A stretch of DNA of 64,000 nt from Artemisia argyi (GCA_030686995.1 CM060708.1:104075350-104139349); one strand, 5' to 3'; positions 22,573 through 35,400 are shown, numbered from the stretch's first letter. A program made the numbers and translations. The notes: generated by a model from the letters alone, not told the origin.

Positions 22573-24756
22573 CTATGCAAAGTCCTTTTTCAGCTCGTCC
22601 CTTTCTTTTTCAAGATTGGTATAAGCTGATTTTTGTTTAGAAAGTTGGTTTTGTAAATCAGAAATTTCCGCGTTTAAAGATTTTATCTTTTTGAAAGAAT
22701 TAACATCAAGTGTATCAAACTTGAGTTGCAATTGTTTTTCCCTTGAAACGGAATTTTGATAACCAGTTTCTAATTCAGACAATCTTTTGTTATGAAATTC
22801 AAAAGCTTTAACGTTTTGTTTGTAACTCTCAAGCTCAGCGGTCAATTTAACATTCGCGGCCTTAACATCGCGATTGACCTTTTTCACATTCTCAATTTCA
22901 ATACGACAATTATTCAATAATGATTCAAACAAAGCACGTGTTTCCTCATCATTCTCAGCATGCTGTGAAATGAAGCCTCCATTATGATTCACATCTGGAG
23001 TTCCTGAAGGAGTATTGCTACTACTTGGCGTGTCCAGGTATGTATCATAAGTGGATGCTTGCTTCTCAAAATGATGTTCCTCATGAGGAGACATATCAAA
23101 TATATCATTATTGTGACATGTGTTGAAATTTGATACCTCAGATGGTGCATTGGTGTCATAAACAGGAAGTGTATCAGAATCCGTGTCATACTTAGCTTCC
23201 TGAAGATTCGCCATGAATATCCAGTTCGCATCGATATCCTCTCTATCTTCCATGTCATCCATAAGAGCCATAAAATCATTCTCCTCTGCGTTCAACTGAA
23301 ACCCTGCCTGAACCTTTTGTGCCAACATCACTGCTTTCTGCAAGTACTCTAGATCTTTCTTGTTCGACTTAGTAGGACAGTTCCTTGCCATATGACCTAC
23401 ACCCTGACAGTTGAAACACTTAATCGGATTACCCTGATTCACATTTCCCAAATTCCCAACTACTGGAGCTGCAACATTTCTATTCTGATTACCCATTGCC
23501 TGATTACCAACATTCTGACCCCTCTGATTTCCAACAAACTGACCCAACTGATTCCCTACATTCTGACCATACTGATTCCCTGCATACTGACCTGCATTCT
23601 GCATATTCTGATTGCCCGTATTAAATCCAGTAGCATATCCTTGCTGATTCCCATAAACTTTATCCATTTGGCCTCCATTACCCATATTGAAACTCAGCTG
23701 AGCAATCTGCTTGTTGCGAGTGTTCGATGAAATCCTTTGGTTGTTGTTAGTTGGTGTAGAATAGCGTCCTTGGAATGCCTTTGACAGAAAAGCAAACGCT
23801 TGGGTTAATGCAGCAGTAGCTTCATCATTTTCAGTGAATTCTGGTTCTTGGAATTGTTGGTATTGCTGTTGTAGAATAACATGTTGTTGTTGCTGTGGGT
23901 AGAACTGTTGTTGGTAGACCGGTGTTGGTTGTTGAATGTATGATGGTTGCATGTAGTTGTGAGTGGAAGATAATGATGGTTGTTGTGTGTTCACTGGTAG
24001 CGGTGTTGGTGTAGTAGCAATTAATGCAAAAGGATCATGATTCTTTGCCAATCTTTCTTTCCTTACTTCATTAGCCTCAGCTTGGTTTTGCTTTAAAAAG
24101 TCATAGAGTTGATCATAATTCACCTTATGTAAATCCTTTATTTGATTGACAATTGTAACATAACGACCCCATTCTTCTGGAAGGTTATTGATGAATTTGA
24201 TGTTTGTTGCAATTGTTCGAGGTGTCAACTTGTTTCTGATTAACTCATTCATCAAAGTGCAAAACTTTGTGTAGTAGGATTCGATCTGTTCACCTTTAGT
24301 GGATGTGAAATTCTCCCATTCAGTAAGAAGTTTGTTCTCAACGTCTTGTTGTCCAATCTCTGTTCCATGACATATCCTTCTAACACGTTCCCACATAGCA
24401 TAAGCAGTTTCAAAGCTGTCGACCGCAGCAAAGATCTCCCGTGGTTATCCAAATTGGATTAAATGCATTGCCATATCATCTGCGGCGATCTGCTTCTTGT
24501 CTTCCTCTGTGTAATCTGCTTCTGTTTGTTCACGCACGAATGGTTGAGTAGGAGGTGTTGTATTTGGATTACCTTCAATTTGAACTTGTCTTGGCTTGAA
24601 TGGACTATTTGTAATGGAGTTGATCATTAATTTACCATCAGGCTTTGTTTTGATGCAACGAAGCATGCGGCTTGTCCATGGGAGATATCCACCTTTTTCA
24701 AGTATTGGAGGTCGGTTTTCTGCACCGGCTGCATGAATATCTTGCTGAGTAGCCAT
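22573..24756 (-). pseudogene. Copia gag with zinc knuckle, two stops
   Basis: Gag forms the particle. ATG 24756 begins the N-terminal part, which includes the LPWTSRM segment typical of Copia gag. A TAA near 24445 interrupts the frame, which then continues in register through WERVRR and the capsid segment ending with SYYTKF and LPEEW. A Gln-rich tract (about 23870-23990) and Asn/Gln/Gly repeats (about 23460-23650) follow. The knuckle CFNCQGVGHMARNC (CX2CX4HX4C) is at about 23378-23421. An acidic tail and coiled coil end at TAG 22573-22575. The two stops leave three blocks in one frame, so nonsense mutations or an unusual expression strategy are possible; decay is simpler. Confidence 0.88.
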
Positions 24757-25052
24757 TGATGAAGTGTAGATTGATAAAGTTGGTACTTGGATCGTTCCAA
24801 CGAAATAGGAGTTGTGATTAGTGTAAGTTGATGCAAGTTTGGATGGTGAAAAATTTGATCTAAAACCTTAAAACCTCAATAACTTCTTCCTGGAGCGTTT
24901 TTAGGCCTCGAAACTTGGGTTGAATGAATAAATTGATTCAACCTGTCCTTCTTCTCTGTTTCACGGTTGTTTTGATAGCTGATTCGTCGAAAACGGAGTT
25001 ACGGTTAAAAAGTTATGGCTGTTTGAAGTTTGGTTGTCAAAAAATCAAATTC
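24757..25052 (-). other. Copia leader next to gag
   Basis: This is the untranslated leader between the repeat array and the gag ATG. I see no ORF or clear signal beyond AT-rich sequence. Confidence 0.6.
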
Positions 25053-25590
25053 TTACGCGTAAAGCTTGATTTTACGCGTAAACCTTGAATAATCTTACGC
25101 GTAAGATGTTATGCGTAACCTTTAAGTTGTGCGTAAGATCTAAAGTTATGCGTAAACAATATTGTTTATGCGTAGACTTTGATTTTACGCGTAAACTAAG
25201 AGTTTATGCGTAAGAATGTTACGCGTAAGGTTTTTTTAACCAAATTGATCTCTCAAACTTATCCAAGCTTGAAAGATATCCGTGTCGAAGTATTCCACAA
25301 ACTTATCCAAGTCAGGGAAGTACTGAGTAGTCTCTGATCGTTGAAGAAAACTTATGCGTAGGATCTTTTGCGTAGAAAAACTTATACGTAGGATCTTAAG
25401 CGTAGATCTTATGTGTAGGATTTCACCTTATGCGTAGAAAATCAATCTTATGCGTAGGAAAGTGAACTTATGCGTAAGAAGAGGGTTTTGACTAAACTTA
25501 AGCGTAGGAAAGGGGTTTTGACTTAATCTTATGCGTAAACAGTACGGTAGACAGCTATGAAATCGTACTATTCACCCAAGTTACGCGTAA
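25053..25590. repeat. Array of 21 TTAYGCGTAR motifs in the Copia leader
   Basis: About 21 copies of TTACGCGTAA or close variants (TTATGCGTAA, TTATGCGTAG, TTAAGCGTAG) lie within 538 bases, at irregular spacing of 10-60 bases with one gap (25240-25345). The consensus is palindromic. Copies on the gag side are mostly full palindromes; those nearer the primer site mostly end in TAG. No ORF crosses the array. Confidence 0.88.
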
Positions 25591-25828
25591 GATGACCATA
25601 AAACGTGAAAAATCCGATTTTTTCAACCAAAGCCACTTTTTCCACTTGTTTCTATTAATCAAATCTTTCCCAAAACACTTAGAATCACTAAAACTTCAAT
25701 AAAAACAACAACTTTAACAATAAAATCACGTAAAAATCAAAACTTTTTGAAGAAAAAGTGCATAAATGAATGAAAAATGCAACTTTTTAACAAAAAACTT
25801 GATAAAAACACTCCTAAATCATTGTTAG

Positions 25829-25841
25829 GCGATTGATACCA
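25829..25841 (-). other. Copia primer-binding site, initiator-Met-like
   Basis: Minus-strand TGGTATCAATCGCC begins two bases after the LTR end. The first eight bases match the usual iMet primer site (TGGTATCA); the rest does not. Confidence 0.75.
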
Positions 25842-25843
25842 CT

Positions 25844-26251
25844 TGTAGGACCTTAAATCTATCAGCTATAACACAAATATAAGCACTAGAAGAAGGAAAG
25901 ATGGTGACTTGATGTTATATATGTGTGGCGTAAATATTGAAAGAGAATGATAAGATGAAGAGAACTTTTATTAATAAAACACACACAATACACACACAGG
26001 CACACCCCTCAAATGAGCCTTTGAGGTGTTTATATAGTTCTTAACATGATGCCTTAAGAGGCTTTCCATGGGCTTGGTCTTGGGCTTGGTTTCCTTTTAC
26101 ATATAAAGGTTTACATTATATAACACATGACATATTAGCTTACCAAGACCAAGGCCCATTGACTATTCTTATAACAAAAACTACGACACATTACAACGTT
26201 ACAATAAATGAGAATGACCATCACTTTTTAATATAATTTTTAATGCTAACA
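25844..26251 (-). repeat. Copia 5' LTR, 408 bp
   Basis: Partner of 13318-13725, followed on the plus strand by the duplicated target CCTTT (26252-26256). As the 5' LTR of a minus-strand element it carries the working promoter. Confidence 0.95.
26007..26036 (-). promoter_or_regulatory. Copia TATA box with adjoining hairpin
   Basis: Minus-strand TATATAAAC (26028-26036) is followed at once by CCTCAAA-N6-TTTGAGG (26007-26026), a perfect 7-bp stem at the expected transcript start. An AATAAA-like sequence follows about 40 bases on. The other LTR has the same arrangement. Confidence 0.65.
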
Positions 26252-26344
26252 CCTTTCTAGTAAGATTTTATTTTTATTTCTAGGTTTTCTTTAGTCTATC
26301 TTATTTCTTCGTGTCTTTGTTCGTAATCTTTACCATCTGACATT

Positions 26345-28463
26345 ATGGAAGGTGGTAACATCTTTGAACCCATCAACCCACCACAACAAAACCACCCACA
26401 AAACCCACCACTAGCAAACCAATTTCTTAGGCCCCGAACCCTAGGAGAGTATTCCCGTCCTAGTCACCAAGGCTATCAAAACACTATTGAGCTCACTCAA
26501 GGAGCCAATGTGTCCCCCTTGCGATCCGACACCATCCGGTTGGTGCAAAGCGGATGTGCATTCCATGGACTTCGTTCCGAAGATCCTAGTAAACATTTCA
26601 AGGATTTCCTTAAAATCGTAGATTCTATATACCTTGATGTTACAACTAGAGAGTCAACCTGATTACGCCTATTCCAATTCGCTCTACGTGATCAAGCTAG
26701 TCAATGGCTTGAACGTTTACCCGCGGGATCTATCACCTCATAGGATGATCTCACCACTCGTTTCCTTGCTCGATTTTTCCCACTGGGGAGAACTACCAAG
26801 CTTAGAATGATATCTTGATGTTCCAACAACGTCAAGGGGAAACTCTATATGAAGCATGAACTCGTTTCAAGGACTTACTCCAAATGTCCCTCATCATGGC
26901 ATAGATCTTTGGCTCCAAGTCCAAATCTTCTATGACCATATCGATCTCTCCACAAGGCGAACCATTAACCAATCGGTCGGTGGCAAGCTACGTGATCTTA
27001 GTGCGGAAGAATCATGGGAACTCATAGAAGATCTTGCTCTCTATGACAACGAAAGTTGGAATGATCCCCGTGATTTGAACAAAACGGTCAAGGCAATATC
27101 TTTGCCTTCGAACAATTTTAGCACTCTCGACCGTAGGATCATGGAACTTGAGGACCAAATCAAGTTTCTTATGAAATCCTACGAAGCTCCTAAGCCTTCA
27201 AGCCAAGTGAACAAAATCACTTCTTCATGCGAATTATGTAGTGGTCCCCATGACACTCGTGATTGCGTGGAACTCCCCGGACAAGCTTTTGCGGACTACG
27301 CATCCTCGCGTACTAACGAAGTGGGAGACAAGTGGTACACTTTCAAACTCGAGCCAAATCCTTATGGTGATTCCTACAACCCTTCTTGGAAAAATCTCCC
27401 AAACCTTAGGTGGAAACAAAACCAAAACAATCCTTCTAATCCGCCTAATCGTTACCAACCAAACGGTCCAACCGCTAACCGTGCTTTCAACAACAATCCT
27501 TCCAATAACTATGGTAGTACCAATAATCTTGAAGGGTTGATGTCCAAGTTTATGGCATCTCAAGAAGCTCACATATCTAAGTTTGAAGCCGATTTAAAAA
27601 AAAAGCAAAGCGAGATGACCACCAAAATTGACGCATTGTTGAAAGTTCTCAATGACCGAGAAATGGGAGCACTCCCAAGCGACACGGTCAAGAACCCGAA
27701 ACTAAACGTTAATTCCATATCATCGGTTTCGTCACCTACTTCTTGTCCACAATACTACTCGGTCAAGTCAATGAGCACGTGTTTCAAGCAAACCCAAATT
27801 CTTCAAAAGGACCAATTGAATAAAAGATATGATGTCAAACCGGTCAATAACGTAGTTGAAACACCTCCTACACAAGACCTTGACGATGAATTCAAGGAGC
27901 TCCACCTTGAACGCCCCATCATTGATGTCTTAGCCCGTGCTCCTTACTATAGTGCCCTACTAGAAAAATATGAGAAATTTAAATTGGGTAAAAATGGGAC
28001 CGACTTCGTTCAAAACAAGTTTCCTAAGAAGCTTGATGATCCGGGTATATTTGTTTTGCCTTGTAAGATAGGAAAATCTGAAGCTTTCGACACACTAGCC
28101 GACTTAGGATCGAGCCTCAACTTGATTTCCTTGTCTCTTTTCACCACTCTTAAGCTAGGAAAGTTAGAGGAGACGGAAGTACTAATTGGTCTAGCGGATG
28201 GAAGTATTGCCCATCCGGTTGGAATGATCAAAAATGTAGTGGTTCACTTAGGAAAGTTAACTATTTTAGCGGATTTTCACGTCCTAGATATGGTTAGTGA
28301 TACTACATGCCCCTTGTTAGTAGGAAGAGGATTTTTAGCAACCGCTAGTGCCATGATAGATTGTAAGGAGTCTAAGATAGCGGTAGGAGAGGGCGATACT
28401 TGGTCGGTTTATGATGTTAGGAAGCATAGCTACGATCGCGAGGACGAACTGACACCATATTAG
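26345..28463 (+). pseudogene. Element A gag-protease, broken
   Basis: ATG 26345 opens an Athila-like gag. Stops occur at 26660 (TGA), 26741 (TAG) and 26816 (TGA), and the frame shifts by one near 26810; the rest is open from 26856 to TAG 28461-28463. Capsid text includes LWLQVQIFYDHI. The knuckle CELCSGPHDTRDC (CX2CX3HX4C) lies at about 27231-27270, then an Asn/Pro-rich stretch. The retropepsin-like domain has ADLGSS at the active-site position (about 28090-28115) and LVGRGFL near 28320. No RT follows. It resembles gag and protease of E1 but is clearly diverged. Confidence 0.88.
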
Positions 28464-28469
28464 GTAGAA

Positions 28470-28895
28470 ATGAATAGGAGACCATCTAGATATGGACCTT
28501 GGATAGAAAGAAACTTTATAGGACTTCAACGCACATTGTATTTAGAAAAAGACTTCATCGATAAAACACATTCGGTGCAACAACTCATAGCTAGAGATGA
28601 GGAGCTAGACCCTTTTGAGGATCCCTTAGTCTTTAGGAAAATGATTGAATTCTTATGCGTAATGCCTATTAACATAGAGATGAACAAGTGGAAGAGAGAA
28701 GGGGATAAGTGTAAATGGAGGTGGGACAAGCCACCTAAGGAAGGTGACGGATCATGGCATATGAAGATGATTTTATTTGATCTGGATGGAGAAAAGTTTG
28801 AAAGATCATACCGTACTAAGAAAACCGATAGGAAGTTGAAACCCAAGTTTGATCCCAAAGATGTCCTCAACGAGGAGCTCACCCATATCACATAA
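28470..28895 (+). CDS. Unrecognised 141-codon ORF after protease of element A
   Basis: An intact ORF reads in the same frame as the protease, separated from it by TAG 28461-28463 and two codons. The product is basic, hydrophilic and rich in Lys, Arg, Asp and Trp, with a tryptophan- and lysine-rich centre (MNKWKREGDKCKWRWDKPP). No signal peptide, membrane segment or catalytic motif is visible. It occupies the place where reverse transcriptase would start. It could be a readthrough extension of gag-pro, an accessory protein, or a remnant. I do not recognise a function. Confidence 0.6.
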   Translation: MNRRPSRYGPWIERNFIGLQRTLYLEKDFIDKTHSVQQLIARDEELDPFEDPLVFRKMIEFLCVMPINIEMNKWKREGDKCKWRWDKPPKEGDGSWHMKMILFDLDGEKFERSYRTKKTDRKLKPKFDPKDVLNEELTHIT

Positions 28896-29235
28896 CTGCC
28901 CATGACATTGAGTCTAGCTACAAGATTCATAAAATAAAGAAAAGCGCTTCTTGGGAGGCAACCCATGTTTTGTGTGATTTTATATTGTTTGATTGTTATT
29001 TGCTTCCGTATGCATGCTTTGTTTTTATTGTTGGTAGATCATGTTTCAAAACTAAAATGTGAAAATGCTTTATTTTGTCATTTAACTTCGTCTTAACTTC
29101 ATATAAAGGTATTTTGCAAAAAGATAAGTGTAAGGGGAAACCCCAAATTTGTTTCTAAGAACGAAATTGATCATGATTCTCCACAATATTAAATGGACAT
29201 GTGTATTAGTATTCGTTAGAGTCAAATGCTTGTAT
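28896..29235 (+). other. Element A noncoding region left of the 9.8 kb insertion
   Basis: It has no ORF. AAGTGTAAGGGGA at 29126-29138 is the first of four polypurine-like tracts. The last five bases (TGTAT) are the target duplicated by the insertion. Confidence 0.7.
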
Positions 29236-32200
29236 TGTAACACCCCAACCCGATAAGGGTAGAAGTATTACATTACAGTGACATATCAGAACAACACAAG
29301 CATATGATTTATACATACAAAAGAAATTCAGGGTTTACAAATGGAAAATCTGATACTACAAGGTTACAAAAATAAATACTAAGTCTAATGAGGTGAAACT
29401 TCTTCTAATCATCTCTAGTCCAGCGTAACTATCAAAGCATAGTCTTCTAAGTCCAGTCACACTCTCTTCCCATAACCCAGCTTCCTACTAAAACCTGCCG
29501 CAGGAAAAGGAAATGCGGCTGAGCTTAAAAAGCCCAGTGAACAGATACATATACAAAGCAATGATAATGAAACAGAACTGAGATATAGTGCATTGGGGAA
29601 ATAGAATAAGGAATAGATAAAAGAGTAATAGAATAGAAAGAAGAAAGGATAGTCATCTACCACGAGCCCAAAACTCAAAGTCATAACTCAACATCATAAT
29701 CTCAAAGTCATAAGCCGTCAATTCATAATCTCACAATCAGAGGGGATACCTCTCAGGCAACCAGATAATATGAGGGGTGTCCTCATGTATCATAATAGTG
29801 GAGTAGCTAGCTCCCAGAGATTGTGAAAGGCGTGTATTGCACACAGCACCAGTCACCTCAAAGTCAACTCAAAGTCATAGTTAAATCCACTAAGCATACA
29901 TATCTAGGATTGCAATCCATACGCCCCTTACTCAAAGTCAATCTCAAAGTCATATACTCAAAGTCATAATGGCCATAATAATATCATAAAAGGGACGACG
30001 TGAGAAATCACTCACCCACGCATGAGTCATGCCAGTGGTGCATCACAGACATGCCTATGGTACCTCCATAGGTAGAAAAACATAAATGGCTCGGGTATCA
30101 AACTAAGAGTCAGGTCTCAAAATCAACAAAAGGTCATAAAGTGAAGTTTCATCTCAAAGTCAGCTCAAAATCATATCAAGGTTCAATTAAAAGGGAACAT
30201 AGCAATGGCTTGGGAAAAACTTAATCGTATCATATCTCAAAATCATAATATCAGAAATCATATCAATGGTTCAGAATATCCAAGGTTCATTTCCAAAGGT
30301 TCATTACAAAAGATTTATTATTAAGTTTCATAAGTTCAAATAAAATGTGAAAGAGTTAAAAGAAAACAGATTTAAAAACTTTAATAATCATTTACCCATT
30401 TCATTCAAAGATCTCCCTTTTTAAACATTCTTCATACAAGCCAATTAATCCTTCATTTAAAAATGGTTTCATTTCAAAATCATAGAGTATCATTTCAAAA
30501 CAGTTTCCTTCCATAACATCAAGTTATATTTTCAAAAGGTTTTCATCTCAAATTATCATAAAGGATGAACCAGAGATATCGGATATTCAAAGGTCAGAAG
30601 TCATCGTAGTGGCAAAAGAAACGGATCACGAATCATGAGAAACCTTACTAAAAGGTTAGAATATCTGTACCTTGCCGAAACAATCACAAAGCTAGAACCC
30701 AACAAGTGTAGATGGATCACTCCCGCTTCACCGCACCTAGAAGCAAGTGTATACGAATTATGACGAGTTCGAATTACTTAAGTTAGCTATTTTAGTTATC
30801 CTTCCATTTTTTTTTTAGTAGCTTTCTATGTTAGGTAACCTTTTAATATTTTGTAACTTCCCACTTTAAGTAGTTTAAGCATTATAGAAGACTTTCTATA
30901 TTTTTTGTAAGTTTCTCGTATTAACAATATTTATCTTTTATGGTTACAATTATAAATTAATTTAGTTAGATTACTCGAAATGAACATTATAATAGATTAG
31001 AGTTAATCACGATAATTTAGTAAAGTTTAGGGTCAAAATATAAAATATCAAAAATTAAATATTAAAACGCCAACTAAAATTATTCTAAGCTTATACTATA
31101 GTTTTATATCAGAAAATAATTCTAAACCCCGTCGTTTTATAATATATATAAATGTATTCTCATCGTTATTTTAGACCGCGACGACCCAAAATATTTTTAT
31201 CAAATTATACCACAAAGCCTTTTTCGAAAGAAAACATTAAGTCGAGACCCTCTCTTTAATTAAATATAACTCGAGACCAACCCCTTCATTGAAAAATAAA
31301 ATAACTCAAATACATGTGTCGAATCAGCAAAGAAACAAGCAAGTCGCATTTTATATTATATGTATTCGAACCAAAGAGGAAAACAACACCAAGTCTTTAA
31401 CCCCTTTTAAGATATACTGGTCGAATGACCTTAGACCACAACCAACTTGTTCTATTTTTGTTTCTTATGATCGAATAACAGAAAACAAATCCATCTTGTA
31501 TTGCTTTAAGTTTATACGCATGATCCATGTTTCCAAAACTCCAACATGACAAGCAATGTTTGAAGGATACATGTATTCCATTTATATATGCAATGAAGAT
31601 CAGGTTTTATTAAGTTTTCATGCACATGTACTCACGTATAACCTTTTTATATCTTTATTCATTCCATGCTTTGGTACAAAAGAATATAAGATGTAATAGA
31701 GTGCCACGAGATCAATGAAAAGGAGGAAGATTATACCTCACTCTCGACAGGAACTAGGAACGAGTGGAAAAAGAACCAAAAACAATATCGAAACAATTCT
31801 CCTTGAACACCCTATGCGTACAAACCAAATACCCTAAAAAGATCACCCTCCAACCTGCTCCTTCACCCTTTGTTGTTGTCGGTCAGAAGCAAAAAGAAAA
31901 GAACCAGAAAAGAAAACCAAGCCGCTACCTTCTTGAAGAAGAAAAAAAAAACGTGTATGCGAATAATGTGAAAATGACCGTATGTTTTGGGAGAGGAGAA
32001 TGATGCGTTTTGTGTGTGAATGAAGGAGGAGAAACCGTATATTATGGATGTCAATTAAAAGAAAACGTGTTTTGTAAATGGCAAGTATATATTCAGTTTT
32101 TTTAATGTTACCAATCAAGAGATAATAAGTGATCTTGGCATTAATTTGTACTTATCTCTTGGAACATATTGCTGGCCGAATTTTTGTAGCATATACACAT

Positions 32201-32425
32201 AAATTTTCGATTTACAAATCCTTAGATTTAGGAAACAGTTATTTTATAATGTTAGTTTAGTTTTAGTTATGTTATATAACATAAGTTTTATTAATGATAT
32301 AAAATTTAGTTAAGTTAAAATGGTATTCATTTATATATTTTAAGTATTCTTAGATTTTTTTTTTTTTTTTTTATTTAGAGGGGCATTTTAGTCATTTCAC
32401 ATGCTTTTAGATTTTAGGTGTTACA
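29236..32425 (-). repeat. LARD-like element 3' LTR, 3190 bp
   Basis: Nearly identical to 35851-39040; substitutions seen at about 30807 and 30831. It contains several CTCAAAGTCA repeats (29670-30260) and an 18-T run near 32354. Short ORFs in it appear identically in both LTRs and show no protein signature. Confidence 0.95.
29670..30260. repeat. Dispersed CTCAAAGTCATA motifs in the LTR
   Basis: At least eight copies of CTCAAAGTCA, often followed by TA, plus CTCAAAATCATA variants, occur in about 590 bases. The same cluster is in the other LTR (about 36285-36875). It lies in the R-U5 side of the minus-strand LTR. Confidence 0.7.
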
Positions 32426-35400
32426 ACTTCTTCCCCTCTAAAAAGAAAAATTTCGTCCTCGAAATTTGAAGTCGCAAAGTTAGACGAAGTCGTAGCAAAC
32501 CGCAAAAGTCGTCACAACATTCTCACGCCCGGGGAGGTTCTTCCAAAAGATATTCAGACCAACTGGTTTCTCATGACTCGTAATTATTGTCAAAACAGTT
32601 TCAGATTTCTCAGAAGGGTATATCGTATTGAATTTGAATCAAAAGGATAATGTACCAAACATAACGGATGATAAACGAATTCTCTAGGAAGAGGTATAAA
32701 AATACATAGGATTTTCATCGAATTGATAGGGCGAATCAGATGAGAATACATTGAATTGTAGTAAACATGGGTGATATAAAGTTTAACTCTTCAGCTTCTC
32801 AAATAGTCTCGGCTTTCAGATAACCTTCCAAAGGTATTCTCATAAACAAACAGGTCTCATTTCCTCAAAGTCCACAATCACATATTTTACTCATAGCAGA
32901 TCATAATGAACAACTTCGCGAATGCGAATCGTATACGGACAGAAAACATATCGTTAGATATCATCAACGGCAGAAATTTCATAATGGAACCTAAGATCCT
33001 TATCGGAAGTTGCAAAGGTCAGCAAAACACGTGTCGAGAGTCCAAACGTATCGAATCGTATAACAAGGACAGCATATCAAACGTATAGGTAGAATGAACC
33101 TAAAGTCTCACTAAACTCAGATGATCTTGATCAGATGCCAGAATTCTAAAGCTTCTAAGGCACTCCTCGAAATATCACATGCCCACCATAAGTGCATGTT
33201 ATATGATGTAAGTATTATCACGTTGGCCAGGCGTCATAATACTGGCATCATATACATATGCCCTCATGCTGGTCATACTTTATCTCAAGTTGTGAGTCAA
33301 AACCACCTATCTTAATCCACCTAGTACTTCTACAGTCTCAAAGATCGTCAGAAACAAACAACATAACTAAGAGAGCGAAATTACTTGAAGAGTAACGGAA
33401 ATCCGAGAATGTCATTCAAAATTAAGGTACGTCATCAATAGCGTCAATCCTTTACAGAATCATCTCGTCTAAACACAACGTCCGCTTCAAAATCCGTCCA
33501 CTAAATTTCAGATTTCCAAATTTCCTCCAAGTTGGGGTAGCCTGTTTACTCTTGTCCGTCTTACCTCATGGTTAAAAGAATTTAAAACTCGAGTCTGGTT
33601 CCTCCGGTCTTCAGCAGCACCTCTTGGTAGTGTGGTATCGTAACGGCAGTCTCTGACGCGATTACTGTGCATCCCTCCATCTGCAGGTCTGCTTCTGCTC
33701 TCAATTCATCTTAGTACAACTAAAATGAATAGAGAAACAAGACTGCGTGTCTTCGACAGGTCTTCTAACATAGCTCCAGGTTTATAGGTGCATGATGTTG
33801 TTGTTGACTCCAGGTTGTGTGTTGAATGGTTCGTCTTCTTTGGTCTGGTTGTCTTGATGCCCCAGCTGAAATCTTCACGTGTTGCACGATATATGATTGA
33901 GCATTATCCCAATTTCTCTCTCCTTCTTATATGCTTCTTCCATGGTAATGCTTGTCGCAACCATCTCCTCCTACTCTTCCACCTGGTTTCTAACTCCGAT
34001 AACGGTCTTCGATCTTGGTCCTTCTTGTGAAAGCTCTGTCTTTACATTATACAGGGTAGTGTTGTCTACTATGAATTCTGAACGTCAATCAAATTTCTCT
34101 TCCAGAACAAAAGGTCATCTCACCAATAATCTCTATGTTCTTCTTTCGTTTTAGAACACAACACAATGTCATACTATGACAATTTGTCCAAAACACGCGA
34201 AAAACATGATTATTTTAGCCAACACCATTGGCATCATTCAAGTTCATAATTGTTATAACGAGTGCAAAGGCAACTTCAGAAATCATCTCAGAGAATTTTC
34301 ACATCGCCTTCTTTCTTCTTCAAGAACTAAAATACTTCACAAAGGTTACTCTCGGTTAGCTAACTCTCTTCTTAGAAGTTCTTGTGGTTGCTTCTTTAGT
34401 GATTCAAATCTAAAATGGTGAAATCAGATGCGGAGTTTCAAAGGAAGGCCAAATTAATTATTGATACTCGGAAATAGATAATGATTAGTGATAGTGGTAC
34501 GTTTAAGTTCACGATAGTCGATACATCATTGCATACTTCTCTTGTTCTTCTTCATAAACAAACAAGAGTATCCAAAGAGAATCACAAAGGGTTAACAAAA
34601 ATCATACTCCATCAGCTCCTTCAATCTCTCAACTTCTATGGCACCATGGTTTCTTCAACTGAGATCAGTTCAAAGGAGTACCAAAAAGGTTCATCAGAGA
34701 ATACCGAAAAATCTTCGTACAACAAAATATTTTCCAATAGTCGAACTTTCTAAGGGTTGATAATAATGGTTTTCAGGAAAGACTTGATAATCATATGAGT
34801 TCGGGGTTGGTGTTTCCATAGTGGCAGAAATTTTAGTAGATGTAGAGAATCATCATAACTAAATAGGGTGAAGCAGATTTTTAAGGTCACATTTCAGATA
34901 TGGTAGTCTATGGTATCTTCACGAATAGTCATTCAGTCCAAAAGACCATACAATCAGTCATCTCAAAGTCAAAGGATTCATAGAGTGGATACAGTCGTTA
35001 AATTATACAAATAGTTCATATCTCAGAGTCAAGTACATGATTCAACAAAAGTGTTGGGATGGATAAATGAACAGTTCAATGTGTGGGAATTCGTTTAGCT
35101 TCTTAGCAATAGTATCAGGTAGAATACGAACATCGCATAATTGTCAATTGTAAGATGTACAGAATATCAGTTATCAGCATCCTCATGCTTAGTTAACAAA
35201 TCCATATAGAGATAGTATTTACATCATACCCTTCCAAAGGAAACGGTTGGCAGAACAAGGTTCATCATTCAAGGAGAGGAAACAAAACTTCTCATATTCG
35301 TGGTTCATAATTACCAAAATTCTCATAGGAGTAGTAATGTATCATACAGAGTTAAGTAGTATCGGGTGATACATTCATACCCAGCATAAGTAAGGAATTT

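Larger units (their letters stand above)
13318..26251 (-). mobile_element. Sirevirus-like Copia element, 12.9 kb
   Basis: It is bounded by 408-bp LTRs with TGTTAGC...CTACA ends and by the target duplication CCTTT. On the minus strand the order is LTR, primer site, repeat-rich leader, gag, long coiled-coil spacer, protease, integrase, RT, RNase H, 3.3 kb noncoding 3' region, polypurine tract, LTR. Integrase before RT identifies Copia; the polymerase text resembles the SIRE/Maximus (sirevirus) lineage. Nine substitutions were counted by eye between the LTRs (about 2.2%). Stops in gag and a frame change at protease suggest an inactive copy. Confidence 0.95.

Noticed and set aside
25053..25590. 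CRISPR-like array (repeated short motif with variable spacers)
   Set aside because: Motif is only 10 bases with irregular spacing inside a plant retrotransposon leader; no Cas genes and wrong kind of genome.
31289..32118. Several 60-90 codon ORFs in both orientations inside the LARD-like LTR, repeated at 37904-38733
   Set aside because: They appear twice because the LTRs are near-identical, have no domain, and overlap on both strands; chance ORFs.
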